Source of the DNA: Tigriopus japonicus
Lineage: Eukaryota > Arthropoda > Copepoda > Harpacticoida > Harpacticidae
NCBI GenBank assembly: GCA_010645155.1
Contig: JAAGOF010000185.1
Span: 726,111-790,110 of the forward strand
Direction: 5' to 3'
Length of the DNA stretch: 64,000 nt
Shown piece after piece: positions 11,196-23,932 of the stretch (position 1 is the first letter of the stretch; each line of letters begins with the position of its first letter). Position numbers and translations under genes: made by a program. The notes under the pieces were generated by a model that saw only the letters and a list, made by a program, of their open reading frames with translations, searched no databases and had not been told where the DNA came from.

Positions 11196-11569
11196 TTGAG
11201 GTCCATGGACAAACACAATTATTATCATTTTGTCAAATAATATTCATTTTTAGTGTGGCAAATATCATGCTTCCAATTGTGTCAATTGTGTTACCTGTTC
11301 TTTCGGGTTTCTGTTTTGATAAGATGATGACAAATTGGCGCCCTGAGTTGCATTCGAACGAATTTACAAGTGTGGCGGAGTTCTGCTTAAAAATAAAAAA
11401 AAATATATAACAAACTTTCTTTAAGGAAAAGAACAGAGGAACAAATCAAGATGGATCACAAATGCCTCAAATAGATTTTTAGAATCAAATGCAAAACCAG
11501 AATGCGTCTGAATTCCTCTTGAACTTAGTATTTCACAAACGCGCGTGAGTTGAGTCACACAACTACTGA

Positions 11570-11735
11570 TGTGTTTCGAATTGGATTTTTGACAGTTTTG
11601 CCATTTTGGTTTTTAGGGTCAAAAAGCTGACCACAACTAAACTTTTCAACACACAATAGACTTTATCTGCCATAATGTATGGCAGCACTGCCAACTCGAA
11701 ATCCGTAAGTGTATGTAACTACTGATTTTTCCGTT
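11570..11735. mobile_element. Fragment of the hAT-type MITE family
   Basis: It starts tactgatgtgtttcga and matches the first half of the MITE at 5381-5678. It abuts the uninterrupted LTR-like repeat copy (11757-11985). Confidence 0.6.
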
Positions 11736-11756
11736 TTTGAATTTCTCTTGCTCTCC

Positions 11757-11985
11757 CGTGTAGAGCGCTATAATAAAAGAGTACGCGCATGTGCCATTTT
11801 GGTCCCAAGACGTCTGTTCCATTGTACTCTTACTTATAAATCTACCACTTCGTGTACGAGGTTGCTTGAGTGAAAAGGACAACATTGCGCACAAAATTCT
11901 TGCTTTCCATTAATTCCAAATTTCCTTGAGTATGAAAACTTAACTTCTTGAATGATTTTGCATGTTGAAGTGAGATGAACAATGT
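11757..11985. repeat. Uninterrupted copy of the BEL-4 LTR-like repeat
   Basis: It matches ~4855-4927 joined to 6421-6590, and so shows the target of the foldback at 4918-6419. No internal retroelement sequence is attached. Confidence 0.6.
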
Positions 11986-13495
11986 CAAGAAGGTTAAGAT
12001 TATTAGCGAATGAATCAAGAATTTAAGAAAAAATACTCATACTACATATAAATATCAGGCAGGAATAGAGTGAACTTAAATGATTGTTAAGGTAATGCAA
12101 AATCAAGGATCATGAATTGGTGTATTTTGAAGTGCTGAGGGTAACTAAGCATACAGTTGGATCTAAATTTAAGGGATTATTTCCTTGGGGGCGGATTTGT
12201 CATAATGGTCATAAATGGTCACCAAATTAAAATGACTTGAATCAAAGGATTTTTGATTGAATATTTATGACAACACTGAATGTTTTCATGAGGATGAACC
12301 TGATGAGAGTGAGCAGGAGATGAACCAAGAGATCAAGATTACCAACAAGGAGGGCGTGGCAAAGCAATGGAAGCATGTACTATTGCAAGGATCTCAGAAG
12401 ACCTGGATGCTTTGCCATTGCCAAAAGCAGCTTTTTGAACTCTGAGCCAATTTCAACAAGCTTAAAAGATGCCTAGAATTATGCCTCACACAATGCAAAC
12501 ACTAGTATTTATCTTACTTTCTTGGTTCACTCACAATCAAAAAAAGGTATTGGACTTTTGGTATGTGGCTGAATCACCAACAGAACAAGTTCCACCAGCA
12601 CATGAACTCGACCGTGATGAATTATTGATCAAACTTCACTGAAACCCACAAAAACTTAAGGTGTAAAGTTGCTCGTTTCACTAAAGCTGCTGCACTATCA
12701 AAGGGTGGGTGTGCCATCAAACATGGACTGTAGCAGATGAAGGAGCACTGGCACAAGCCAAATGGACTGAACATGATTTAAATAACACACTTAAAAGACA
12801 CTGCATAGATGAATTTATCACATTTCAAGATGAAAAGAGTTATTTATTATTCAGTTACAAAATCAAATCTTGTGAGTGAGAAGCAACTGGCAAAACAAAC
12901 AAGGGTGACTGAATATTGTAGTTTTGTTAGAATTGTAATTTGGATCCCACAATGAGAATTTAGGCTCAAGTTATTTTTTAAATAAAAGAAACATGGTATC
13001 ACCTTATGAATAGCAAAAGGAACTTAATACTCAAAATATAAATGGTTGTTAATCCACCAAAACAAGGAAGTCCTATTATCTGCAGGCCAATAATCTCATC
13101 ACCTTTTGAAGGGCAAATGTGGCCAATCCTGCCCAATGACAATTGGCTTGGGTTGCCTGAAGAACGTCTAATTTGAGAATGGCACTATTTCCGTTGAGGG
13201 TTCAGATTCTGGGTTGAGTCATCCTTGGACATACAGACCATGGAATTACGGGTTGAGTAATCTTTGACCAAGGCAATCATATTAACACGGGCCCAAGATG
13301 CTATTGTATTCAGGACCAGTTCCAAAACCAACATCTCCATCCAACAAAAGCCAATCATTATGCTTTGAAAAGAGAGCACTATTCCAGTGCGTTAAACATG
13401 AACAATCTGTGTTTGCCTAGTTGTTGTAAATCATTCTTCACCTAAGCTTTTAAAGAGTTTTCCAAAGGCCCAAATTAAGCCTAAAAGTTCAGACC
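11986..13495. other. No recognisable gene
   Basis: AT-rich sequence. A 62-codon acidic ORF (12257-12445) is open by chance or decayed; no family recognised. No other structure seen. Confidence 0.35.
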
Positions 13496-13499
13496 TGTT

Positions 13500-13690
13500 C
13501 AAGAGACTTTGAAAAAGTATCTAGATAAGATAGTATTTTCCGCAAAGTATCTAGATAAAGATAGTTTAAGTTACTTCTCAAAAAATGTGTCTAGATGAAG
13601 ATACCTCAAGACACTTTCCCAAAAAAGTATTTGATAAAGATAGTTTAAGATACTTTCCCGAAAAAAGTATCTAGATAAAGATAGTTAATT
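13500..13690. repeat. Minisatellite of agtatctagataaagata units, block 1
   Basis: Imperfect copies of about 40 bp built from two near-palindromic halves (agtatctagata and aagatac) are repeated four to five times. A second block lies at 14270-14460, with 580 bp of unrelated sequence between. Confidence 0.7.
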
Positions 13691-14171
13691 TGACCGCCTT
13701 CTCCTTTAATGAGACTTCCTCCAAGCCCGAAGAGGTCAGGTCCAAAATATTATTCACCTACAATTTACTTTACTACCCTACAAATTATTTTATTGCTCTA
13801 CCAATCACTTTATTGCCCTATGAATTAGTCATGCCTTTACAAATACATGTCAAACGCACAACTACTTGTACGTCTGAAGCCCTCATCTCATTGACGGGGA
13901 ATGATCCAGTGAAACAGTCGTAATAGGCTTTCATACTAAGGCACTGAGAAGCCAACACACCAACTGATGTACTTGAGGTGAACAGAGCTAGCTCCTAAAA
14001 CCGGTATTGAGTAAGCAATGCATGCTAGTTGGATAGTACGAATGTCCATGGTTGAACTGATTTTCAGGGTTGAAAAATTGTAACGGAAGTCCCAATAAGG
14101 ATAAGTTGGTCAACAAAATACCATATGCACCCAAATATGAAGGGAGGTATGGTCAAGATCCGACATCACGC

Positions 14172-14214
14172 GTTTCATTTTTATTGACGCCCTCGGGTCG
14201 CCAATAAAATGAAA
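14172..14214. other. Hairpin with ~19-bp stem
   Basis: gtttcatttttattg and its near-complement caataaaatgaaac flank a GC-rich centre (gacgccctcgggtcgc). One base is unpaired. It lies between the two minisatellite blocks. Confidence 0.6.
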
Positions 14215-14269
14215 CTCCCTCCGCCGTATTTTGGCCATTACTCCCTTCCTTTGCATGTGCATAAATAGT

Positions 14270-14460
14270 ATTAAAGATACTTCTCAAAAATGGTATCTAG
14301 ATGAAGATACATCAAGATACTTTCATGAAAAAGTATCTAGATAAAGATAGTTCAAGATAGCTTCCCGAAAAAACTATCTAGATAAGATACTTCAAGATAC
14401 TTTTCACAAAACGAATCTACGGTATATAAGATACTTCCAGATAATTTTCTTCATAATACT
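14270..14460. repeat. Minisatellite of agtatctagataaagata units, block 2
   Basis: Same unit as 13500-13690, four to five degenerate copies. Confidence 0.65.
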
Positions 14461-14489
14461 TAATGTCAAATTATTTGTGCATTATGCAC

Positions 14490-14610
14490 ATTGAAAATGG
14501 ATGCATTATACATGTTGAGACTTGAGAGTGGACGCATTATGCATTTTGAGAGTGGATGCATTATGCACATTGAGTGTGGACGCATTATGCACATTTGGAG
14601 TTCATAATGT
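14490..14610. repeat. 24-bp tandem repeat (cattatgcac motif)
   Basis: Copies of gtggacgcattatgcacatt plus four variable bases occur about four times, starting degenerate and becoming regular toward 14600. Confidence 0.65.
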
Positions 14611-15028
14611 AAATTAAATTTCTTCAAACATGCATCGTGAATGTATCACACGTAATGATAATGCAAAATTATTTTTTATTTCAAACTTGAGTTGACATTC
14701 ATGAGGCACAATTTTTCAAAATTCTTGTCAGTTAAACTTCCACGCCTACCGCCATCCGCCGAGTTTTCAATGTTACGAAAAAATTTACGAGTGTCCGACT
14801 CGCAAATGTCCAGAAAAAATTTACGAGTCAAGGAGGTGCGTAAATTTTGTGCGTACTAGACATTTTGAGATAGGAGGTTTCAGATATTCAGTTTTTGTTC
14901 ATATTTGTCAGACAAAAAAGATTCTTTCACAAGAATCGTTCTGAAGTCGGCAAATAAGCCCATTTTTGGCATTTTGCCCCAAAACGTTTATCACAAAATT
15001 GTTTTTCATCGAAAGTAAAAGAACATAA

Positions 15029-15643
15029 GGCTGGTCTACACGTGAAACAAAACGGCAAATATTTGGTCAAATCCAAGACAAAATTAGCTTGATGGCAAAT
15101 ATTATTTTCTGTTTGTCAAATATTTCTGACTTTGAACATGTTGAAAAATTATTTGTCCTTAGGCTAACTTTGTCTCGTCGACAATCGAAATACAAGACAA
15201 GAAAAGGACTGAAAATGACAGCAGATTTTGTCAAAGTCCATAGCGTGGCGTCATGCCTAAGACTTTCCATCCAAATTAAATGAAACTGAAGGAAAGAAAA
15301 AAGCCTTGGGCAGAAAGCAAGATTGAGTAAAAAATGTCGTTAAAACGTGACAATATACTCACGTGATATACTTCATACGAGTCATATACTTACGTGACAG
15401 TATACAATTCACTATCTAGATTACGGGACTCTGCTAAAGGTGACTGGTTTTCATACAGTATTTGGCAGTGCCAGTTCGAAACAATTTGAATAAATGGGCA
15501 ACACTTGGACCAAGGGAAAAAATATTTGACAAACTGCACGTTCACGTTTAGAAGCAACAGAAAGGAAACATTTGGCAAATACCAAACAATTTCGGAATAT
15601 TTGACAAATAATCTAGCCAAAATGTTTCATGTGTGGACCAGCC
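15029..15643. mobile_element. 615-bp MITE with GGCTGGTC termini
   Basis: It begins ggctggtctacacgtgaaac and ends with the near-perfect complement at 15643. Subterminal caaatatt words recur in both halves. No long ORF relates to a transposase. A similar start occurs at 23458. The superfamily is not determined and the TSD is unclear (possibly TA). Confidence 0.7.
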
Positions 15644-15649
15644 TACAGC

Positions 15650-17208
15650 GAAATCGGACACTTTTCAACATCTTAAGTAAAGAATGAAAATTTCATTTTT
15701 TTTTTGAAATACTGTACAGATAATCTCGAATTATTAACACTTTTCATTTGAGATTTGGGATTTGAAATCATAAGTGATGAGAAAAGGGCGGATCTGACAT
15801 AAGTTTTCACTTTATGAGTCTTTTTGAGGCTTTTTATATTACTTTTTCCGGTATTTTTTCACTTTAACTCTTTCATGACAAAACTTTTGTTATACACTGT
15901 ACACATGAAATATTTTTAAGGTAGAAAGGTACTATAGCACTGGTATTAAATACAACAAATTTAATTTGTTTTACTGCACGACCGTGACTATATCAAAGGT
16001 TAAATTTTTGGGTGCCACAACACCCAATTGGAATGAAAGGGCTAAAGATATGCATAACTTTGGCTTCTTTTATTACTTTGTGATGCTATCAAGGTGCATG
16101 AAAATCATCAAAAAAACTATGGCCGTTTAGATTGCAAAGAAAGAAGTCGTAGGTTTCAAACAAACAGCATGAAAATTCTTCATTTTTTATATAAAGTCGC
16201 AAGTCAAAATGATAAAAATATAATCTAAAGCACACTTAAAATACATAATTTTGATAAATGCCTTTTGAATCATGAAAAGAACTTGTTGGTACGTGTTAAA
16301 TTTAAATTTTGTGAAATTCTGTATGATTTTGCAAAATCGCTTTTGGTCCAAATTGAGCAAGGTTCGTTGAGAAAAACCATATTCGCAAGTCTGAAGACAC
16401 GTCTGTTCAGTAGATTCCTTTAAATTTTCAATGAACATTCAACTTAGTCAGGTGAAGATAATTAGATCACCGTTTTTCAAAAAAAAATATTTATTCTAAG
16501 TATGATTTAATTAATACCTATCATTATTTCGACCTGTCGTGCCAAAACAAACACAAATGAAGAATTTTCATATAATTAATATGATTAAAAACCTACATAG
16601 ATTGCTTGGGAATTTGAGTTTTCATAAACCTGCAACGTTTTTTTCGCTTATTGGGGGTCAAAATGGACATTTTTGTCATACAAAATTTTCATTTTTTATT
16701 TTCATGATACAGAATTTCGCAAATGTTCCAGACAACTGGGTATTGTAACACCCAAAATTTAAAGGCTCACTGTACATAAACTATGATGTAAAAAGACTTA
16801 AAACTTCGCCCACACATGCAAGAACATGCGAAGTATCATAATATAAAAGGGCAACTTAATTTGTATTGTACAACTAATTTGACACTTACTTAGGAAATCA
16901 AAAGAATTACCTCCGGAAGTCATCTTTATGTAACTTCGTTAAATTTTATTTAAATTTCAAACTTTTAAGACGAGAATGAAGGCGTTTCTCTCATGATAAA
17001 CTCTTTTTCACTAAGAAAAACGTTTAATTTTCCCGGGGCGACAGAAAATCTATTTAAAACAAGAATAGTGTTTGGGTGTTATAACACCCAAAGGTCCTGA
17101 AAGAGTTAAGGGGCATTTTTTAACTTTTAGAGGTATTTTTCTAAATATCACTTTTTCTCTGTTTGCTGACTTTGCAGAGTAACCAACTTCGTGGAGATAT
17201 TGATGATG
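15650..17208. other. No recognisable gene; AT-rich with a dispersed repeat
   Basis: Bases around 16600-16690 match part of a repeat also found near 23335, 29250 and in the arms at 54791-56139 (words gggaatttgagttttcat and aacgtttttttcgctt). Otherwise AT-rich non-coding. Confidence 0.45.
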
Positions 17209-17209
17209 G

Positions 17210-17664
17210 TAGGGCCCGGAAATATTTTTTTGAAATATAAAATGTTCTAAAACTATTTCTCCGTCTTTGCTCGATTTTTTAAATATTTGGCTGTTTCAAG
17301 GAAAAATAAATATTTTCTTGAATATTTGAGTCAGAAAAAATATTTTAGGCAAAATTGAGGAAAATAAATGAATGACCAATGCTCAAGAGGGCTTAACCAA
17401 AATAAACCCAAAATATAAAATGAAATTTGTAGTTTTTAAATCATTTACATGTCTGGTCTGCCACTAAACACGGTAGAATGCATCATCAAATTCACCAAAA
17501 ACTAAATTTGGAACACAGACAAAAAAAACAAATAATGGCATTGTCAAAAAAATATTCCTTAAATATCCGGCTTTTTTCAAATATTTAACAAATATCTAGG
17601 GCTTTTGAATAAAATATATATTGGATATGTTGACACTTTTTTGCAAATTATTTTCCGGGCCCTA
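17210..17664. mobile_element. 455-bp MITE with TAGGGCCCGG termini
   Basis: It starts tagggcccggaaatattt and ends with the complement ttttccgggcccta. The interior is AT-rich. The termini resemble hAT-type ends, but the 8-bp flanks (tgatgatg, tgataagt) agree only partly, so the TSD is eroded or absent. Confidence 0.6.
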
Positions 17665-18660
17665 CTGATAAGTAAACGAAAGTTTAAGGAAATAAAATTG
17701 TGTAAGTAATCCACTGCAAAAAACTTTTTGCAGTTTTTTGAGAAATAATCTGTCCTAGTTCTTGTCGAAAAAGTTTTATATCTTTAAACTAAGCTCAGCA
17801 CTAGCTCGCTTGTGTGCAGGATGACCAAATTTACTTGCCTATTTCAATTTTCATTAGTCTAATTCCAAATTTGGCAGAACTTTCTTGCGGTTTCAATATT
17901 TAGGTCTGTTTATGCTCACTCTCTCTATGTGTGTTCACATAGAAGCTCTATATTTGATGTACAAGCAATCTTGGCTCTTTTTGATCTTGAAAAGTTAGTC
18001 ACGTTCTTTTCAGGGTGGGTTGGTCACACTAGTAAACTCCCTGGTCACATTCGGCAAAGGTCCAGTCCGGAGAAGTACACACAAAAGTTTCGTTTACACC
18101 ATCCAAAGTCCGAAGGAACAGTCCACTTGGACATTGGACATTTTTCGCGAACGTTTCGCAACATAGGCCCCTGATCACATTTACTCACAAATGCAAAGCG
18201 ACATAATTGATGCGAAGACTATTGTGGCTCTATTTAATTGAGCGTGCATGGCCCATTTCAAGACAGACTTAATTCCACATAACATTGTCATATTTCAGAA
18301 TTCAATGTCGTTTTCGGGAATTAAATCAGAAGAAACAATCCAATCCAACAAAAAACAAAGAATTTTTCTTTGCGGAGTGTACTAAATGGTTCTTGTGACA
18401 TTTAATTTTCTGCTGTTTCAGTCAATTTTCTTTTATTATCAATGTCAATAAATGAATAAATAGAAATATTATCATCATTTTCCAAGAGTTATTTACAATT
18501 AGAAAATCAGTAATGATTTGTGATATGTTGCGGCGAATCCAGGAACTTTGGCCAATTTCAAGACATAGAAGTAACTAAATTCATGCAGCATTTTGAAGAA
18601 GTAAAAAGAAGTCCAACAAGGTCGTGTCTATATTTTGTGTCACCCTTGAGAAGGGTGCCG
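17665..18660. other. No recognisable gene
   Basis: AT-rich sequence. An 81-codon ORF (17929-18174) shows no family features. Confidence 0.35.
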
Positions 18661-18661
18661 G

Positions 18662-18880
18662 CTAGGCCTCGGAAAAAAAAGTTTTTTTAAGTGAAATTAA
18701 GTTTTCACTTTTTTTGGCGTTTTCTTGAGAAAAAATTTTTTTTTGGTCATTTTTCGGATTTTCACTTTTTTTGGCCATTTTTAGGCCAATAATGGATAGT
18801 AAAATCAAATTTCATTACTATTTTTTTACTTTCGGGCAATTATGAAGGCCTGATATGAGGATTTTTTTTTTGGCAATCCT
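18662..18880. repeat. Partial copy of the taggcctcgg MITE
   Basis: About 200 bp nearly identical to the first part of the element at 18939-19308, in direct orientation 279 bp upstream. It starts at a gaagggtgccggc boundary. Confidence 0.65.
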
Positions 18881-18938
18881 GCATCTGTTTGGACGCGGAA
18901 ACTACTCGTTAAAATGTACTCATCTAATAAGGGTCATT

Positions 18939-19308
18939 ACTAGGCCTCGGAAAAAAAAGTTTTTTAAGTGAAATTAAGTTTTCACTTTTTTTGGCGTTTT
19001 TTTGAGAAAAAAATTTTTTTTGGTTATTTTTCGGATTTTCACTTTTTTGCCATTTTTAGGCCAAGAATGGATAATAAAATCAAATTTCATTACTATTTTT
19101 TACTTTCGGGCAATTATGAAGGCCTGATATGAGGATTTTCTCATTCAATTGACAACTCAGTCAATTGTTAAGGGTGTTTTACACGTCACTTTTTTTTTTA
19201 CTTTTTTTTCACTTTTTTTGACGTTTTCAAACTTTTTTTTAGGGAAAAATGGACAACTTAAAATTTATTATTTTGGCACTTTTCATCACTTTTTTTCCGA
19301 GGCCTAGT
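18939..19308. mobile_element. 370-bp MITE with actaggcctcgg termini
   Basis: The left end actaggcctcggaaaaaaaa and right end ttttttccgaggcctagt are inverted copies. The interior is rich in runs of A and T with cactttttttgg words. No TSD was identified. Confidence 0.65.
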
Positions 19309-19309
19309 G

Positions 19310-21143
19310 ACGGCAAAATGCAAAAACTTGCCAAGTGCTAGGCCAAGTTCAACAGAACAATGCTAATGGAACCAAAGATGGTGTTTTGTTCGTTAAATTT
19401 GACACCCACTTATTGATTACGGTCCCAAATAAACAAAATAATGTGTGTTACCAGTTCCATCGGGTTTCTGTTTTGATGAGATGATGACTAATTGGCGCCC
19501 TGAGATTCGAACGCATTTTCAAGTGTGACCAATTTCTGCCCTAAAACAATCAAAATATTACAAACTTTCTTTGAGGATATTTCTGTGTTTTTAATAGAGG
19601 AATAACTCAAGATGGATCACAAATGCCTCAAATGGATTTTTAGAATTAAATGCAAAAACCAGGTACGCCTGAATTCCTCTTGAACTTAGAATTTCACTCA
19701 GGCGGGTGTGTCAAGCAAGAGGGCTAACAGAGAAATGACACTCCAAAAATATGTGTGAGTCACCAAGTCTGCACTGTGCGTGCAATGGGATTTGATGTTG
19801 AACATGTTAAGTAATGTGATTCAAAACCTTGCGTTTTCAGGGAGTCAGTAGCAAAATTGCTCATTCAACTGCTTATTTGAACAAGAGCAATGCATGATGC
19901 ATTTAGGCACTTGGCACCCTTGCTGCTAAACTACTGAAGTGTGTGTAAAACAAATCTCCTTTCAACCCTTGTTGCCCAGAAGGGGCAACCCTTTCAGAAA
20001 CCAGTTATTAAGCTTTTTCCGTGTGTCGCTAATTCAGAGCCACCCTGTAGTGACAAAAAGAGTGTTGTGGTAGAGAATGAACTAAATTGCGAAATAGAAA
20101 TGATGAACCTGATTCAAACAATGAGTTTATTGGAATATGTGCCTTAAGTTTCAATGTTTTGTTATTAACATAACTGAAATTAGGTAAAATAATCTGACTG
20201 ATATCAAATTGCCATTAATTGTGCTTTGTTTCTAACATTTCTTTGGAATTTAATGGAATGCCAATTTTGAGTTTGAATGTATTCTATCAATTTGACTAAA
20301 ATCAAAGAAAAGTATTTTGATTGATATGAAATTTCAAATCAAACATTTCAACATATACTTAAATTACTTACCAAAACACCTTTCCAAGCAAATTTTCTCA
20401 AATTTTTTGTATTTGTAAGTATAAAAAACAAAGTCTGAATAACCTTTTATGAGGTTACCATGTAATAAACCAACTTTTAGAAATGACAGTTTTGGAGAGA
20501 TAAAAGAATGATGATCTTCTTGGGAGTATAAGCACATGAAGTTAAGCATAACCAAACATTATAAAGATTCACATAACATGTTTTATATCTCAATAATCAA
20601 TTCAGAGACTATGGACTTATGATAGTTTGAACCAATCAAGCACTTGCAACAATGTACTTATAATTTATTGGGGAATGCATTTCTAGACAAGTTTACCCTC
20701 TGCACCATAACTACCCATTAGAAACATGTTCCAATATGAACTTTACGTCAAGTTTTGTTTATTTGAAACATCTTTATATGATCATAGGTTGGAAAGACTT
20801 TTGCCAATATGTAGACCCCACCAGTTGTTTTTACAAGTGTCCTAAACACTGACAAAATTATTAGCGAGAGTAGCAACTTAAACAGAAGTAAGCCTGGAGT
20901 GTCATCTACGCAGTTTCCAATATAATTGTATAACTTTCTTTTAGACCATTTGTGCATGAATGGTTGAACCAGTCATGCACTTATAACTCTTAAATGGTCC
21001 TTTGGTTTGAAAAGAAATGTTTCATTCATTATTTTAAGGAATCATTCCAGCACTTAAGTTGCATTTCAATCGGCCTACTCTTGGTCAGGCAAAATCAAAT
21101 CTGGCTTCCGACCAACGTCCATATCTCTAAAGGTCCATGGATA
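19310..21143. repeat. Dispersed repeats including right half of the 8440-11210 family
   Basis: Bases 20864-21143 match 9640-9888 plus 11199-11210 in direct orientation. Bases ~20165-20520 match 8640-8990 in inverted orientation. Bases 19460-19690 resemble 11290-11520 (tttcgggtttctgttttgat block). No gene is seen. Confidence 0.6.
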
Positions 21144-21424
21144 AGGTGAGTGACATGAAAATTGAGCTGGTTAAATTTGGAAATTGAGGTACTTCCGTGA
21201 AAATTCAAGCCACAAAAGACCTTTTTGTTTCGAGTACAAGGTGTACAGTTTGGTGAAATAAATCTGCGTCTCGAATATCCTGAATTTACTAGACACGCCG
21301 TTATTTCTCAAAAAGGTCTCCTAATGGAAGCATTAGGGGGTCTTGATTTTTTGTTGAGTCGTTCATGCAGCTTATTCGCATGCTTTGCTTTCGTTGACAC
21401 CTTTATTCGTTGAAACTTTTGTCG

Positions 21425-22814
21425 TTAATCATTACATAGTAAAACTTGTGAGACGGCGTCACGTCTTGATTTTCTGGGTGCCGGAATTCGTTTTAGTACT
21501 TCTTCCACGACGTCTTTGTTTCTCATCAGCAATCCGTTCTTTCTTAAGATGTTCTCTGCCATTAACCTTTGATCCTCTAGAATAGTTTGATCGTGGTATC
21601 CATGCAGTTCTGTTGCCTCTCCGGTTTTCACCGCTTTCCTTGAAGATACCTTTGCTCTGAAGGCAATTGTTGTCTTGCTTCTCAAGTTGGTTGTGAAACG
21701 AACCTCAGAATCAGTGGAATGCAGATTTATGCGTTTCCTTCCTAACCGTTTTAATGATTCCAATCTCGCTTCTTTGGCTATTAATTCGGAGGATTTAGTT
21801 TTTATTTGCGCTTCTTTCTCAGCTTGTCGTTTTTGGAACAAAATCCGTCGAAAATTTACCCTGATAGCATGGAACAAGGAATTTTCTAATCTCTGCTTTC
21901 TCAAAGTCACTAAATCTCGTTTAAGAGTGAAGGTTCTAAAGTAGTGAATGTCCATTTGCTCTTGCCTAAGCAATCTTAATCTCAGTTTTATTGCAAGTTG
22001 TCGACGAATTGCCTTACGTCGTTTTTGATGAGCCAGTTTGGTTGTGAAATTGTTCCTGTTTCGTATTTCTTTTTCCTCAGAAGCTCTTCTTTCCTCCCTT
22101 TTTTGTTTTGCCAAATGTAATGCCTCGTGCAAGTTTTGACATTTCTTCACTTGTTGATCCCTCTTAGCACGGAAGTTGTCTCGAATTACTCTCTCTTTAA
22201 TGTTCCGGAACGATATAGCCTTCATTTCAGCTTCGAATTTACGAGTTTTGAAAAGCCAATCTGCGTAGATCGCGCATTCAAAGCGCTTCAGATTTTTGAT
22301 GCCATCCAACCAAAATTTGACATCAACATTGGTACTTGAAGAAAGTCTCATAAACATATCGTTGGCGAGTTCCTTGAAATTGGCACTGTCTCTATAAATT
22401 GCTTGGCAGTGTTGATAGATCCCAACGACCGCCTCTGATGGCTTAAGTTCCTCTAACTGGCTGAACTTAATTCGTTTGATGTCAATATTTTTCAAAAACT
22501 GGTTAAGATGCACACCGTACTGCTTTTGAATTCCTTTGCTTTTTGAAGGTAATCGACATAATTCAGGTTTTTGAATGGTTTCTGTAACCGTAGACCTTTT
22601 TTCTGTTGGAATCCTGATGATGGTACGAGCCTGGTTTTTCATTTTATTTAATTGTGTCGCAGAATTCAAAGATTCGCTTTCGTCACTGGATTCTCTTCGC
22701 TCACATGTGGAATATCCAGAGTCCATTTGTCTGGTCCCATTTGGTCCCATTAGTTGGTGATGCTTCATCTTGCAAGAATTGGCCATAGATGATAACAAGA
22801 AGTGTTCTGAACGC
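21425..22814 (-). CDS. CCDC148: Terminal exon of a CCDC148-like coiled-coil protein
   Basis: This is the only long ORF in the window that does not look like transposon code. It is open from a likely 3' splice site (pyrimidine-rich tract then AG, exon from 22814) to a TAA at 21425-21427. An AATAAA signal follows on the minus strand at 21407-21402. The first in-frame ATG is at 22786 (MANSCKMK), giving 453 residues if used as a start. The N-terminal ~60 residues are Ser/Thr-rich. The middle (about 180-370) is Lys/Arg/Glu-rich helical sequence of coiled-coil type. The C-terminus has Y-H-D-Q-T-I-L-x-D-x-R-L, then R-x-x-G-L and E-V-L-x-x-I. I recall this pattern from the end of vertebrate CCDC148, a poorly characterised coiled-coil protein. 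No enzymatic motif is seen. The first base completes a codon left open by the exon at 49428-49823. Coding status is firm; the family name is from memory. Confidence 0.6.
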
Positions 22815-23473
22815 CTAAAAGTAACGTAAAAAGAATTTTCTTCAGATTTTCAATATTTATACTTATTGTTTTTTGCTTGACTTTCACAAAATAATATGAT
22901 GTAGTATGATATCTCTCTATGACTCTCGGTCATGTCATAGCGTATTAAAAAAGGATATATGTATAATCAGTTCCAATGTTTGTTCACCATTATTGTCTAG
23001 GAATATGTATATTTTAATATTTTTTCTCTGTTGAATTTCGTAACACATAACCACAAGTCCCATTGGTCTTTTTCTCATTTGGGAGCCTCAACCCAAATTA
23101 ATGGTATTCGTCAAAATTTGGCCCAACTTTACAACACAGCATCCTAAATCAACGAGCGTATGAACAGTACTGATGGAAAAAACCAGTCTTTCAATCTTTC
23201 ACGTTCAGAAGAAAGCCTATTTCCTCATTTGTTTCTATCATATCACTAAATTGAACAGAACTCACTCGATGCCTTGTTTTGACTTCTCAAGCGCTCTCGC
23301 GCTGGCCCGAAATCAGATTGGGCTACTTCAACTTGCCAATATGAAAACTCAAATTCCCAAGCAAATGATATAGTTTCATAACCACGTAAAGTATTTCAAT
23401 AGTTCTTCATTCTTGAAAGTTTTGTCACACCAGTTCAAAATAATATATATTGCTAAAGGCTGGTCTAGAGATG

Positions 23474-23510
23474 CTGGACTAGAGACGCTTTAGTGACAAT
23501 AAAGCGTCTC
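23474..23510. other. Perfect 14-bp stem hairpin
   Basis: ctagagacgcttta and taaagcgtctctag flank a 7-base loop. It follows a ggctggtctaga sequence like the start of the MITE at 15029. Confidence 0.7.
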
Positions 23511-23932
23511 TAGTAGGTATGGACGTCATCCATCGACCAATTGAACATTGATAGCTTGGAACGCAGCTAATACAAGCTGTTGTCACTCATCTTTTGGCAG
23601 AGTATCCATATTGCGTAATTGTATATTTGCCTAAGCTGTAAATCTAGTCTTATTTAAATGAGACAGAATCTTTGAAATTTAAATGAAAAGCAAAAACAAC
23701 TCTGGTGCAGGGAAAAACGATTTGACTGAATATTGTGATTTCTTAAGTTTGAGATTAAGGAAGCTATATTCTACATTTTCTTTTTTTGTTTTGGCATCTG
23801 CCATTAAGATGCCAAGTAGTAGGGTAGTGTTTCTACAAAAATGGATTACAGTTTCCGTTCCTTTCCCTCAAAATGAGGCATTGGTTGCAACTGAATTTCT
23901 TTTATAAATAGTATTTATTGCATAGTACAAAT

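Larger units (their letters stand above)
8440..11210. mobile_element. Inverted-repeat element interrupted by a mariner
   Basis: The left end (8440-8500) and right end (about 9820-9888 and 11196-11210) are inverted copies sharing tagagatatg-acgttggt and the gcaggcc/ggcctg block. Without the mariner the element is about 1.46 kb. No transposase ORF of its own is seen. A second right half lies at 20864-21143, and an inverted copy of the interior (8640-8990) at about 20165-20520. Confidence 0.6.

Noticed and set aside
13500..14610. CRISPR-like array
   Set aside because: Repeats are adjacent and degenerate without unique spacers, and the genome is eukaryotic.
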